Of a stretch of DNA of 64,000 nt, positions 42,107 to 49,890 are shown one piece after another (positions within the stretch are counted from its first letter, which is position 1; every line of letters begins with the position of its first letter). The position numbers and the translations under genes are program-made. The notes under the pieces were generated by a model. The model did not search any database. It saw only the letters and a program-made list of their open reading frames with translations, and was not told the origin of the DNA. Source of the stretch: Haloplanus salinus. GTDB lineage: Archaea; Halobacteriota; Halobacteria; Halobacteriales; Haloferacaceae. The DNA lies in contig NZ_QPHM01000001.1 in the NCBI RefSeq assembly GCF_003336245.1, positions 2,050,113 through 2,114,112 of the forward strand. Reading direction: 5' to 3'.

Positions 42107-43210
42107 ATGTCGCCACACGACAACCAAAACGAAAGGAACCGGGACGACCACCAGAGTTACCACGACCTCCACGACCACCCTCACGACCTGCAACCAATCG
42201 AACCCCGTGAGGCGTACCTGTGGTACCTCGAAGAGATAGAGAACGAACACGGGTACAGCGAAACGACCGTTCAGGCCCATATGTACCGACTCGGCCACTT
42301 CATCCGCTGGTGCGAGGACGAAGAGTACATCGGCAACCTCAACAACCTCACGGGCCGGCATCTCGCACGGTTCAAGCGGTGGCGGAAGCACGACGGCGAC
42401 CTCAACAGAGTGTCACTCCATACCCAACTCAGCACTCTCAAAGTCTTCCTCAAGTGGGCAGAGAAGACCGAGGCGGTCAAACTCGGGCTATTCGAGTACG
42501 TTCAACCCCCGAAGCTACGGGGGAACGACGACGTGCGAGAGCGGTTTATTGAGTCTGAATTTATGGCCGACATACTTCGCTACCACGAGAAGTTCGCCTA
42601 CGCGAGCCGTGACCACGTCGTGATGAGCCTGCTGTGGGCGACGGGAATGCGAGTCGGGTCATTGCGGTCACTCAACGTTCAGGACTACCGCCCGAACCTT
42701 GCTCGCTTGGAACTCCATCATCGCCCGGAGTCGGACACTCCATTGAAAAAGAAAGAGAAGGGCGAGCGCCACGTCGCTATCAACGACCATCTTTGCGAGC
42801 TGATAGACGACTATCTTGAGTACAACCGAGAGGACGTAATCGACGAGTACGGGCGTGACCCACTCATTACGACGGAACACGGTCGTATCCATAAGGGGAC
42901 GCTTCGGAGTACCGTCTACAAGACCACCCGACCCTGCGAGATTGCAGGCGAAGGGTGCCCCGGAGATGAAGACCCTGAGACGTGTGAGGCTGCGCACAGT
43001 ATATCGGAGTCGTCCAAGTGTCCGTACAACTACTCTCCCCACGCCATCCGCAAGGGGTCGATTACGTGGTCGCTCAAGAACGACGTACCCGCAGAGAAGG
43101 TGGGTGCCCGGATGAACGTCAGTACGAAAGCGTTGGAGAAGCACTACGATATGCAGACGAAGGAAGAGTCGATGGAAGCCAGGAGGAACTACTTCGACGA
43201 GATATACTGA
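42107..43210 (+). CDS. Tyrosine recombinase (integrase) of the element
   Basis: The 367-residue protein has an N-terminal core-binding domain (about 30-130; YLWYLEEIENEHGYSETTVQAHMYRLGHF) and a catalytic domain with Arg182 in ATGMRVGSL, His312-x-x-Arg315 in SPHAIRKGS and the nucleophile Tyr347 in LEKHYD. A cysteine-rich insertion (CEIAGEGCPGDEDPETC) before the HxxR box may bind zinc, as in some haloarchaeal virus integrases. ATG 42107 is chosen over a TTG at 42059. It should catalyse integration and excision at tRNA-Ile. Confidence 0.93.
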   Translation: MSPHDNQNERNRDDHQSYHDLHDHPHDLQPIEPREAYLWYLEEIENEHGYSETTVQAHMYRLGHFIRWCEDEEYIGNLNNLTGRHLARFKRWRKHDGDLNRVSLHTQLSTLKVFLKWAEKTEAVKLGLFEYVQPPKLRGNDDVRERFIESEFMADILRYHEKFAYASRDHVVMSLLWATGMRVGSLRSLNVQDYRPNLARLELHHRPESDTPLKKKEKGERHVAINDHLCELIDDYLEYNREDVIDEYGRDPLITTEHGRIHKGTLRSTVYKTTRPCEIAGEGCPGDEDPETCEAAHSISESSKCPYNYSPHAIRKGSITWSLKNDVPAEKVGARMNVSTKALEKHYDMQTKEESMEARRNYFDEIY

Positions 43211-43307
43211 GATAACCACTCGAAGATAGAGATTCTACTTTTCGCGCAGAGAACCAGCGTTGTCTTTGAATGAATATCGTCTGCCTAATTTACGTTAGTT
43301 CCCTGCC

Positions 43308-43321
43308 ATATTGGTCAATAT
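43308..43321. promoter_or_regulatory. Inverted repeat upstream of the helicase gene
   Basis: ATATTG-GT-CAATAT is a perfect 6-bp inverted repeat about 66 bp before the helicase ATG. A TATA-like ATACTTATG follows at 43320-43328. It is a candidate operator. Confidence 0.45.
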
Positions 43322-43386
43322 ACTTATGATTGTGTCCGGTATCCATCTGTTGAAGGCCCCTCCGTCAGCGTCGGGTTTCGTGAACG

Positions 43387-45450
43387 ATGGAAAACGAACA
43401 CAATTACTCAATCAACACTCCTGAAACAACCTGTGAACTCCCTCTGTCTGCGGAAGAAATGCAAATTCTATCAGAATCAAAGCAAGGAACTCCAATAACG
43501 ACAGAGACAGCAGAAATCCGTCTACAGCAAGCCATTACAGATGCCCTCCGAAACAGCGAGAACTCCCTTCTTGCCGCACCAACTGGTCTTGGAAAGACAC
43601 ACATTGTGGCGACAACACCGTGGCGTGATTTTCCGGAAATCACGGGGAACCAGCCCGTCATTCATATCTCACAAACGATTGATGCCCGCGAGGATGCGGT
43701 AAGGATGAGTGAAGAAGCGGGCGTGAAATACACCGTTCTCAAGGGCCGAGATGAGGTGTGTTCCGTGGCCCGTGGTGACTATGATCGGCAATTACATCGG
43801 ATTGACCGACTTACCGCCTCCGAGTGGCTTAAGAAAAAATGTGATCGGGAAAATATTTCATTTGCAGAAGCACACGATTACCTAAGCCGGCAATTTGGTG
43901 GGTTACCCTGTGGTAGAGGTCGTCAATGTTCCTCTAAAACCCAATGGCAGAATGTTCCTCGAAAGGACAAACAGCCGGAATATGACATTATTCACGCAAC
44001 TGCCACGTTTGCCAAACTCGGCCAACTTACTGCGGGTACGAACGTCATTTTCGATGAGCGACCAGATTACGCAGTTCCCGTTAGGCAGAACAAACTACGG
44101 AAGGCTGTAACCGGATTCCTTCATAACCGAACCTCCAACGCGAAAGAGTACGATTGGGAAGACCTCATCAAACTAACACAACGAGTCAATCCTCAGTCAG
44201 GGGTTCTTGATGACCTAACAGAAGGCTGGTTTGATAAATTAGAAACCTACGGAAAACTCTTTGAAGAGGATGTATCAAAAAGAGAGAAATTCAAATCAAT
44301 GGGGGCCACTAACGCGCTGGTTCCTGCTATTGGACGAGCGATGGTTAGTGCCTATCCGGTCGGCAACGGTCGATATAGAGGTCAAAGCGACTTACTAACA
44401 ATCGTATTTGACGCTAAAAATAATGTCAGAGTTATCCACGAACGGCCAGATTTGTCCAAAACCCGCTGTGTGATTGGATTAGACGCTCACCCCTCGGAAC
44501 GGCTGTGGCAATTCCATACCGGAATCGAGTTCCAACCTGGCGAATTACTGACGCCGGAGGAGCGACAATATTGGCGGACCGTTGAGCGGGGGCTGTACGT
44601 CGTTCAAATTGGAAGTAACACGAACCCTCTGACCTCGGGATGGCGTACATCAAAGCAGGAAACTGAGGTTAAAGCGATCATTGACGCTCTACACGAGAAA
44701 GCCGGCGAAGCATTTGGGACAGCAATCTGCCCGAAAGAAATCAAAAGGGACGTGGAACAGATAATGAGGAATGCCGGGATTGAGGAGCCGCAGCTAATGC
44801 ATTATGGAGAAGAAAAAAGTCGGAATGAGTTTGGGGAAGAAAGAGTCGGACTGCTGTTGGGTTGCATCGATCCCGGCGACCACGCCATACTCAACAATTT
44901 GGCCCTGTTAGATCTGTTCGCGGAGCCGGAAACAGTGGTTGACGAGGATGGAAACGTAGTCGTTGACGAGGATGGAAAAGAACTCCGAGCATACGGGAGG
45001 GGGTTTATTGGGGAAGATGCTGATGCCGCCAACGAATTTCTTGAATCTGTTCGAGAAATGCATATCGCTCAGAGTATCGGACGCTACGCTCGGAACGCTC
45101 GTGATACTAACCTCGGTGCGATAGTCTACGTGTGGACAGATGCTATTCCCGAAGATATGGTTGACCACCGTATTTCCGGAGTTCGTCTTTACCGGGGCAA
45201 GAAGCGAGATGCTATAGCGAATTATGTCTACGAGACTGATGAGCCAGTCACTAAGAAGGAAGTCGTTACGGCGTTAAGGGACGATCTTGATGGCCTGACA
45301 GACAAATACGTGTGGCAGGTGTTATCGCAAATGGCCGATCAGGGTGTTGTCTCTCGTTCAAAAGGAACCGGCCCGTATGGTGCAGATGAGTATGAATACA
45401 GAGCGGGTAAGTTGGAACCCTCGATTGATCTAACGATCAGGGCACTATAG
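43387..45450 (+). CDS. XPD/DinG-like helicase with four cysteines and a DERP Walker B, plus wHTH tail
   Basis: The 687-residue protein has Walker A APTGLGKT (64-71). VLKGRDEVC (117-125) resembles the KGRxNYxC start of XPD/DinG iron-sulfur domains, and cysteines 125, 152, 175 and 181 lie between motif Ia and Walker B as in those enzymes. DIIHATATFAKL precedes Walker B, which is IFDERP (221-226) instead of DEAH. Motif VI is AQSIGRYARN near 561-570. Residues 610-670 look like a winged HTH. It may be the element's replication helicase or initiator. Composition is AT-richer than the chromosome. Confidence 0.75.
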   Translation: MENEHNYSINTPETTCELPLSAEEMQILSESKQGTPITTETAEIRLQQAITDALRNSENSLLAAPTGLGKTHIVATTPWRDFPEITGNQPVIHISQTIDAREDAVRMSEEAGVKYTVLKGRDEVCSVARGDYDRQLHRIDRLTASEWLKKKCDRENISFAEAHDYLSRQFGGLPCGRGRQCSSKTQWQNVPRKDKQPEYDIIHATATFAKLGQLTAGTNVIFDERPDYAVPVRQNKLRKAVTGFLHNRTSNAKEYDWEDLIKLTQRVNPQSGVLDDLTEGWFDKLETYGKLFEEDVSKREKFKSMGATNALVPAIGRAMVSAYPVGNGRYRGQSDLLTIVFDAKNNVRVIHERPDLSKTRCVIGLDAHPSERLWQFHTGIEFQPGELLTPEERQYWRTVERGLYVVQIGSNTNPLTSGWRTSKQETEVKAIIDALHEKAGEAFGTAICPKEIKRDVEQIMRNAGIEEPQLMHYGEEKSRNEFGEERVGLLLGCIDPGDHAILNNLALLDLFAEPETVVDEDGNVVVDEDGKELRAYGRGFIGEDADAANEFLESVREMHIAQSIGRYARNARDTNLGAIVYVWTDAIPEDMVDHRISGVRLYRGKKRDAIANYVYETDEPVTKKEVVTALRDDLDGLTDKYVWQVLSQMADQGVVSRSKGTGPYGADEYEYRAGKLEPSIDLTIRAL

Positions 45451-45915
45451 ATCATTACCTAACCATTACAGAGGTTTTTGTAAGGGAAAAGTAATGATTT
45501 CTTTTAATTTTTCAAACAGAGAACGCGGCCGCCCGTGAACAACGTCTTGTATACCGAGAGGACAACAGATGTTCGACTCAGAGAACGCGGATCAACACCA
45601 GAAACCAAGGTCCAAACTGGTCACAAACCAACTGTAATATACAGTTTTACACGAAACCAGTAGCCACACCTCAAGTAGAAGAGTGGAAACAACTCTGTGT
45701 TTGCCGACCGTCCACGCTACCGGTTCCGAGAACTCTCTCATAGAACTATTTGACGCCCTCTACGCGAGCTGCTGAGCCGATTCAGAACATTCCGCATTTC
45801 TATCCCCCCTCTACCCCTTTCGTCGAATATCCCCATACGTGCCAGCCGAAAATCAGAAAAAATTCTGAGCGGCTTACCTCGCTATGCGAACAAGCGCGAC
45901 TGACCGTGGCACAAC
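45451..45915. other. Noncoding region of the element with repeats (origin candidate)
   Basis: The 465-bp gap has T-rich tracts (45464-45513) that may end helicase transcription, two copies of CAGAGAACGCGG (45517-45528, 45579-45590), several ACCA-type short repeats near 45596-45630 and an inverted repeat at 45630-45646. No gene is seen. The repeat content and place after the helicase gene fit an origin or partition site. Confidence 0.5.
45630..45646. repeat. Perfect inverted repeat AACTGTA-ATA-TACAGTT
   Basis: Seven-bp arms flank an ATA spacer, so the centre reads as a TATA-like element. It lies in the noncoding repeat region. It may be an operator or an origin iteron. Confidence 0.5.
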
Positions 45916-46155
45916 CTATCCCTTCGGAGAGTCTGGTCGCAACCATACAACAGCCAGCCCCCCGATCTTCTTCTTCCGTATCTCGCCGCGTTCTCTGAGC
46001 GACTCCAACTTATTATACGCTGTCTTCTGCGCCACATCAAGCGCCTCTGCGACTTCGCTGGTTGTTCGAGGCTCCGTATCGGGGAACAACTCAAGGACGG
46101 CGTCAAGGGTCACCGTGGCTTGATACCGCCCGCTCTCGTCGCGCTCTTGACTCAT
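45916..46155 (-). CDS. wHTH repressor of the element
   Basis: The 79-residue protein is little more than a winged HTH: RTTSEVAEALDVAQKTAYNKLESLRERGEI and a wing ending VVWLRPDSP. It resembles the HTH of the chromosomal lactate regulator (14383-14943). ATG 46155 begins MSQERDESG. It is divergent from the SWIM gene, with a palindromic operator between them, the layout of a phage-type or plasmid copy-control repressor. The target is inferred. Confidence 0.82.
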   Translation of the reverse strand: MSQERDESGRYQATVTLDAVLELFPDTEPRTTSEVAEALDVAQKTAYNKLESLRERGEIRKKKIGGLAVVWLRPDSPKG

Positions 46156-46199
46156 AGAGGGAGGTACACACCGAGACCGCATAGCAGTTTCCACTACTG

Positions 46200-46237
46200 A
46201 CGTGGGTAACCGATAAGGCTATATCGAATACCCACGT
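46200..46237. promoter_or_regulatory. Operator flanking the divergent promoter of the element
   Basis: ACGTGGGTA (46200-46208) and TACCCACGT (46229-46237) form a perfect inverted repeat. The TATA-like GCTATATCG (46218-46226) lies between the arms. A further direct copy, ACGTAGGTAAC, follows at 46234-46244. This is the likely site of the wHTH repressor. Confidence 0.7.
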
Positions 46238-46247
46238 AGGTAACGGT

Positions 46248-46313
46248 GAGAAGAGCGGCTCCCTCGGGGCGTGAAAGCGTCCGGGTGGTAGGAACACCCG
46301 GAGCCGGCTTCTC
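46248..46313 (+). promoter_or_regulatory. Structured 5' leader of the SWIM gene
   Basis: About 25 bp after the TATA element the leader starts GAGAAGAGCGGCTCC (46248-46262), which pairs imperfectly with GGAGCCGGCTTCTC (46300-46313). Inside, TCCGGGTG (46280-46287) pairs perfectly with CACCCGGA (46295-46302). A GGAG lies before the ATG at 46330. Such long folded leaders are unusual in haloarchaea. Confidence 0.5.
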
Positions 46314-46329
46314 TGGTAGGAGAAAGCCA

Positions 46330-46794
46330 ATGGAAACCAATGAAAGCGGTATAGAAAAGACTGCTGTTGAGTATCTGAACTACGGGGAGAAGACTGCGAA
46401 GCGAGCAGAGTGGGAGTGTTGGTCATTCCGGCTGGTCGGCCCACTCCAAGTCTTAGTGACGAACGAATCCTACGGGGTCGAGAAGGACGCGCACGCCTAC
46501 GTGGTGGCCGTCGAGGACGTGGGTGGAGTGTTTGTACCCCGAGAGTGCGAATGCCCTGCTGACCGCTTCAGGGACGACTACGATTGCAAGCATAAATTAG
46601 CCCTCGTCGCGGTAGGCGGGCAGGTGGTGATGGAAGCGGCGGCGGCGTTCTCTGAGAAATCGCTTGGAGAGCCAACTTCTGTCGAACCTACTCCGGTAGC
46701 AGATGGTGGCCGTCCTAAGAGTCCGACGTGTGAGTGCGAAAAGTTAGGCGAACTACAGTGCTGGTCGTGCTACCAGTCTGAGCGCAAAGAGTAA
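46330..46794 (+). CDS. SWIM zinc-finger protein
   Basis: The 154-residue protein has a SWIM motif CxC-(10)-CxH: Cys73, Cys75, Cys86 and His88 in ECECPADRFRDDYDCKHK. SWIM domains bind zinc and often DNA or proteins. The C terminus has a second cysteine group (CECEKLGELQCWSC). ATG 46330 follows a GGAG and a structured leader. Related SWIM proteins are frequent on haloarchaeal plasmids and proviruses. Function unknown. Confidence 0.82.
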   Translation: METNESGIEKTAVEYLNYGEKTAKRAEWECWSFRLVGPLQVLVTNESYGVEKDAHAYVVAVEDVGGVFVPRECECPADRFRDDYDCKHKLALVAVGGQVVMEAAAAFSEKSLGEPTSVEPTPVADGGRPKSPTCECEKLGELQCWSCYQSERKE

Positions 46795-46818
46795 ATCAGC
46801 AAACAGAGATAGAATATT

Positions 46819-47283
46819 ATGTGTTTCAAAGAACCAACTGAAATAGGATTGGCCTTCACGAACGGGTATATTCCGGTATTCGAGAATGATGAGGGTGAGA
46901 TCCTGTGGGCATACGATCCTGTTCGAGGGACGTATTGCGGTGAATTCGATGACGGCCTGCATTCAGATCCCCAATCGGTGCTGTGGCCGAGCGAGTTTAG
47001 CAGAAGAACAGGCTTGCTTGACGTTCGAGAGCCACCACATCTGATTTACGAACCAGAGGGTACGTATGATGATTTTATCTCAGGTATGGAAAGAGAGTAT
47101 CGGATTCACTTAGTCCGTGACGGGAAGGTTCTCTGCAATAATCCGATGATCGTTCCGCACCCCGAATCCGAGGAATTGACTCCGTTGTCCGCATTCTCGG
47201 AAGAAGAGCTTCTACGCCTGTACGGACAGATGTGTTCAAACTGTCCGGATATAGACGATGTCCTATCCGAGGAGGAGAAATAG
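46819..47283 (+). CDS. Hypothetical protein of the element
   Basis: The 154-residue protein lies 24 bp after the SWIM gene and is probably cotranscribed. It is acidic, with aromatic-rich stretches (GYIPVFENDEGEILWAYD) and a CSNC near the end. No signal peptide or membrane segment is seen. I do not recognise the family. Confidence 0.65.
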   Translation: MCFKEPTEIGLAFTNGYIPVFENDEGEILWAYDPVRGTYCGEFDDGLHSDPQSVLWPSEFSRRTGLLDVREPPHLIYEPEGTYDDFISGMEREYRIHLVRDGKVLCNNPMIVPHPESEELTPLSAFSEEELLRLYGQMCSNCPDIDDVLSEEEK

Positions 47284-47318
47284 GGTTGAGCTAACGACGC
47301 TCTGCGATTCGGTGGGGG

Positions 47319-47351
47319 GATGGAAATGGTGGCGGCGTTCTCTGAGATTTG
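47319..47351 (+). pseudogene. Short decayed copy of the SWIM gene tail
   Basis: ATGGAAATGGTGGCGGCGTT followed by CTCTGAGATTTGA closely repeats SWIM-gene sequence at 46630-46656 (GGMEMVAAFSEI against MEAAAAFSEK). It ends in a stop. It looks like the relic of a duplicated SWIM gene. Confidence 0.5.
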
Positions 47352-47360
47352 AACCGAGGT

Positions 47361-47696
47361 TTACGCCACGTCGGTCAAGGATGACTCGTACACCTCAATC
47401 CATCCATCACTTGTTACGGTTACGGCGTACTCCGCGTATTGGAATCCGACGGTTCTGCTTCCTCGTCGGGAGGTGACTCCTCCGTTTCCGCTGAACAGAA
47501 CAGTCTCAAGAGATGCCACGTCTACACACTCGTAGAGCGTTGGCGACTTGAGTTCGACCGGCGACACATCTCGTGCGTCCGCGAGCGCACACACGATTGC
47601 CACCCCGAGAGTCGTGTCCTCTTCAGGGTCGTAGGGCCGACGGGCCACCCTTCGTTCTTGGTCCGTGCGTTCGAGGGTATCGGCATCGTCAGGCAT
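47361..47696 (-). CDS. HalOD1-domain protein
   Basis: The 111-residue protein matches the halobacterial output domain 1: TTLGVAIVCALADARDVSPVELKSP, LYECVDVASLETVLF and VGFQYAEYAVTVTSDGWIEVY. HalOD1 is found alone or as the output module of haloarchaeal signalling proteins. Here it stands alone in the cargo part of the element. Role unknown. Confidence 0.82.
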   Translation of the reverse strand: MPDDADTLERTDQERRVARRPYDPEEDTTLGVAIVCALADARDVSPVELKSPTLYECVDVASLETVLFSGNGGVTSRRGSRTVGFQYAEYAVTVTSDGWIEVYESSLTDVA

Positions 47697-47783
47697 TATT
47701 TTCGAGTTACGGTTCTTTATTTCACATCCTGCTCCGCGCGTGTGCCTCCTGCCCTACGCCAACCTTCAGATAGCAGTTGACAG

Positions 47784-48389
47784 TCAGACACCTTTATCAG
47801 AGTTTTCTACAGACAACCCGTTATTATCAGGGACATTTGTCTCATCCGTGTCAGCAATGATTTTCGACATCCCACTCCGGTCATTTGGAGTTCCAATAGT
47901 GTTGATGGTTAATCCGACGTTGAATCCTTCCCCTACCTTGATATATTGAATGACCTCTCTATCACCGTATCCCGCCTTTTTTGGATGTCCCTGATCGATA
48001 CTGATCACCTCGTTGTCATCGGAATTGTAATAATTTACTCCTTGGATATTTGACTTTATCCATACCCACGCAGGCTCTGTCCCTTGGTTGGTAATCGAAA
48101 ACAGATCGTCGAAGAACGTTACCGCCTGTTCGTTCACCCCCTTTCCGTTAGCACTGGTCTCATCAATAGAAATTGAGAGCGTATTTGATCGACCACCGGA
48201 GCCGTCTACAAAAGCCTCAGAGTTCGGCGTATCTATTTCCTTCATCTGTAGATAGGCATTATTATCCGCGGCTACTGAGATTGACACATTACGGCTCGCA
48301 CTCACACTTGTGAACGCACCCGTGCCCGTGACAGCTGCCGCGCCGGCAGCGAGCGATCCCACACCTGCGATGAACTTGCGCCGTTGCAT
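47784..48389 (-). CDS. DUF1102-like Tat-exported protein
   Basis: The 201-residue protein starts with a signal MQRRKFIAGVGSLAAGAAAV and TGTGAFTSVSASRNVSI, the usual start of haloarchaeal DUF1102 secreted proteins. The rest is beta-rich (DLFSITNQGTEPAWVWIKSN). It is likely a surface or secreted protein related to TasA-like folds. It is AT-rich and part of the element's cargo. Confidence 0.78.
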   Translation of the reverse strand: MQRRKFIAGVGSLAAGAAAVTGTGAFTSVSASRNVSISVAADNNAYLQMKEIDTPNSEAFVDGSGGRSNTLSISIDETSANGKGVNEQAVTFFDDLFSITNQGTEPAWVWIKSNIQGVNYYNSDDNEVISIDQGHPKKAGYGDREVIQYIKVGEGFNVGLTINTIGTPNDRSGMSKIIADTDETNVPDNNGLSVENSDKGV

Positions 48390-48662
48390 TGTCGATCTAC
48401 CTGGTTTCGCGCGTCCTGATTCGTGGCCTGATATCGTGGCCGAACGCGCTTACTCAACCCATTCACCCCTACCTATCTTGTTGTAAGGTGATTGAAGAAG
48501 GCTCTATGACTGATTGTCGCTCACTCACACGCTATTCAACGGGGCAGTTGAAATGGGAGCGCCCCGCTTGAACCAACCGGTGGGACTATATCGAACAGTT
48601 CAAGCAGCCATTGAACACCGACATTTCAGGGGATATATTACTCAATAAGATACGGACGACCG
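48390..48662. other. Intergenic stretch in the element cargo
   Basis: This 273-bp gap contains the promoter area of the DUF1102-like gene and AT-rich sequence (GGGGATATATTACTC near 48633-48647). No gene or clear repeat is seen. Confidence 0.4.
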
Positions 48663-49379
48663 CTAATCGAGATCCGCGGCATCAAGAGCCGCGTTCCACG
48701 ACCCAAACCGATTGATATAGGTGCCCGGACTGAACTCGCCGTCCCGCTGCATATCGTCGGTCGTTGGAATCGTGTCAAGTGCCTCAGCTAAGCGCCGTAG
48801 TTCCGTTACCAGTTCCGCTTCGGATATCTTGTTCTTTGGTCGCCGACGATCAAAGCCTGCCGCTTCAAGTGCCTTATTCCAAGAATCGAAGTGCTTCCGG
48901 TACGTGATTCGGCCAAAAGACCCGTGTTCGGCCATATCTCGGCTTGATGGTGTTCGCCCCAACTCCTCGGCGAGGCGTTCGATTTCTGCAAGTAACTCCT
49001 GATCTGACCGCTCTTTTCGATCCGGTTTTTGAGAAAGCCCGGATGCCGCAAGCGCGTCGTTCCACGATCCGAATCGGTTAGTGTACGTCTGAAGCCCGTG
49101 GTGGCCGTGGCTGGTCATCTCTTGCCCTGTCGGAGTCGTGTTCAGTTCGTCAGCCAATCGACGTAGTTCCGCACAGAGCGATTCGGTAGGGATCTTTCGT
49201 CCTGCAGGTTGGTCAATATCGGCAACAGCAAGCGCGTTCGCCCACGAACCGAACTCGTCTCTGTAGTCCGCGATTGTATATGCTCCCAGTTTATCAATTT
49301 CATCAGGGGTTGGTCCGCGATCAAGATTGGTCGCGAGGCGTTGAAGTTCAATTATCAAATCCTCTCGCTGATGAGCCAT
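48663..49379 (-). CDS. Four tandem homing-endonuclease-associated repeats
   Basis: The 238-residue protein is built of four repeats of about 57 residues, each with LxxELxRLAxxLxxxPTxxxM, a TYxxRFGSWNxAL box and AAGL. This is the helical homing-endonuclease-associated repeat, a probable DNA-binding unit. No HNH or other nuclease motif is present. It may be a sequence-specific DNA-binding protein of the element. Confidence 0.82.
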   Translation of the reverse strand: MAHQREDLIIELQRLATNLDRGPTPDEIDKLGAYTIADYRDEFGSWANALAVADIDQPAGRKIPTESLCAELRRLADELNTTPTGQEMTSHGHHGLQTYTNRFGSWNDALAASGLSQKPDRKERSDQELLAEIERLAEELGRTPSSRDMAEHGSFGRITYRKHFDSWNKALEAAGFDRRRPKNKISEAELVTELRRLAEALDTIPTTDDMQRDGEFSPGTYINRFGSWNAALDAADLD

Positions 49380-49734
49380 TTTGTGTAGAAAAAACCTGAT
49401 TGTCCTTTACTCTCATTATATTGAATGAACGACCCCTGCTCGGCGTCTGAGATCCTCGCAATAATAAACCACTCATCTGAGCTTCAGAGAGTTGGATATC
49501 CCTCAAATGATCTCTTCGCCGCTCTGCTTTCTCCGCCGCCGAACCTTTCTCGTAGTGCTTGTCCAATATCCGCCCGCTCATATTCGCTCGCTCGCCCGTC
49601 ACGTCCTTTGGCTGGCCCGCGTTCCTTGCGGCAGTCACGTAGCCTCGACGTAGCGAGTAGAGATATACGGAACTCCCGATAAGCCTCGGTTGAAACATCC
49701 CGCTTTCCTGATACTCGTATTTAAATAGACACAC
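49380..49734 (-). pseudogene. C-terminal remnant of a second tyrosine recombinase
   Basis: The frame (49348-49734) contains YSLRRGYVTAARNAGQPKD and ANMSGRILDKHYEKGS, the RxxR-region and nucleophile Tyr of a haloarchaeal integrase, then AERRRDHLRDI. The N-terminal four-fifths and the histidine of the HxLRR box are missing (Tyr in its place). It is a different lineage from the element's integrase. It sits against the tRNA, as left by an earlier integration. Confidence 0.75.
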
Positions 49735-49854
49735 ACCGTATGAAAATTATCGGGAGACGGCGTCGACCCCCAACCGTTCGACGGTTCAAATGAAACGGTC
49801 GGCTTGCGTCTCAGAAATGGGAGAATGCTGTCGCTGTGCGGTAGCGGTCTCGTG

Positions 49855-49885
49855 CGGTCGGTCTTCAAAAGATGAAGGCCGACCG
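49855..49885 (-). terminator. Hairpin directly after tRNA-Ile 3' end
   Basis: Read in the tRNA direction, CGGTCGG-C-CTTC and GAAG-A-CCGACCG form an 11-bp stem with one mismatch and a loop ATCTTTT. It starts 10 bp after the tRNA 3' end. It lies inside the element, so the element supplies this terminator. Confidence 0.6.
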
Positions 49886-49890
49886 TGCGA

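Noticed and set aside
49735-49854. Possible N-terminal part of the integrase remnant
   Set aside because: No frame continues the recombinase similarity upstream of about residue 20 of the fragment.
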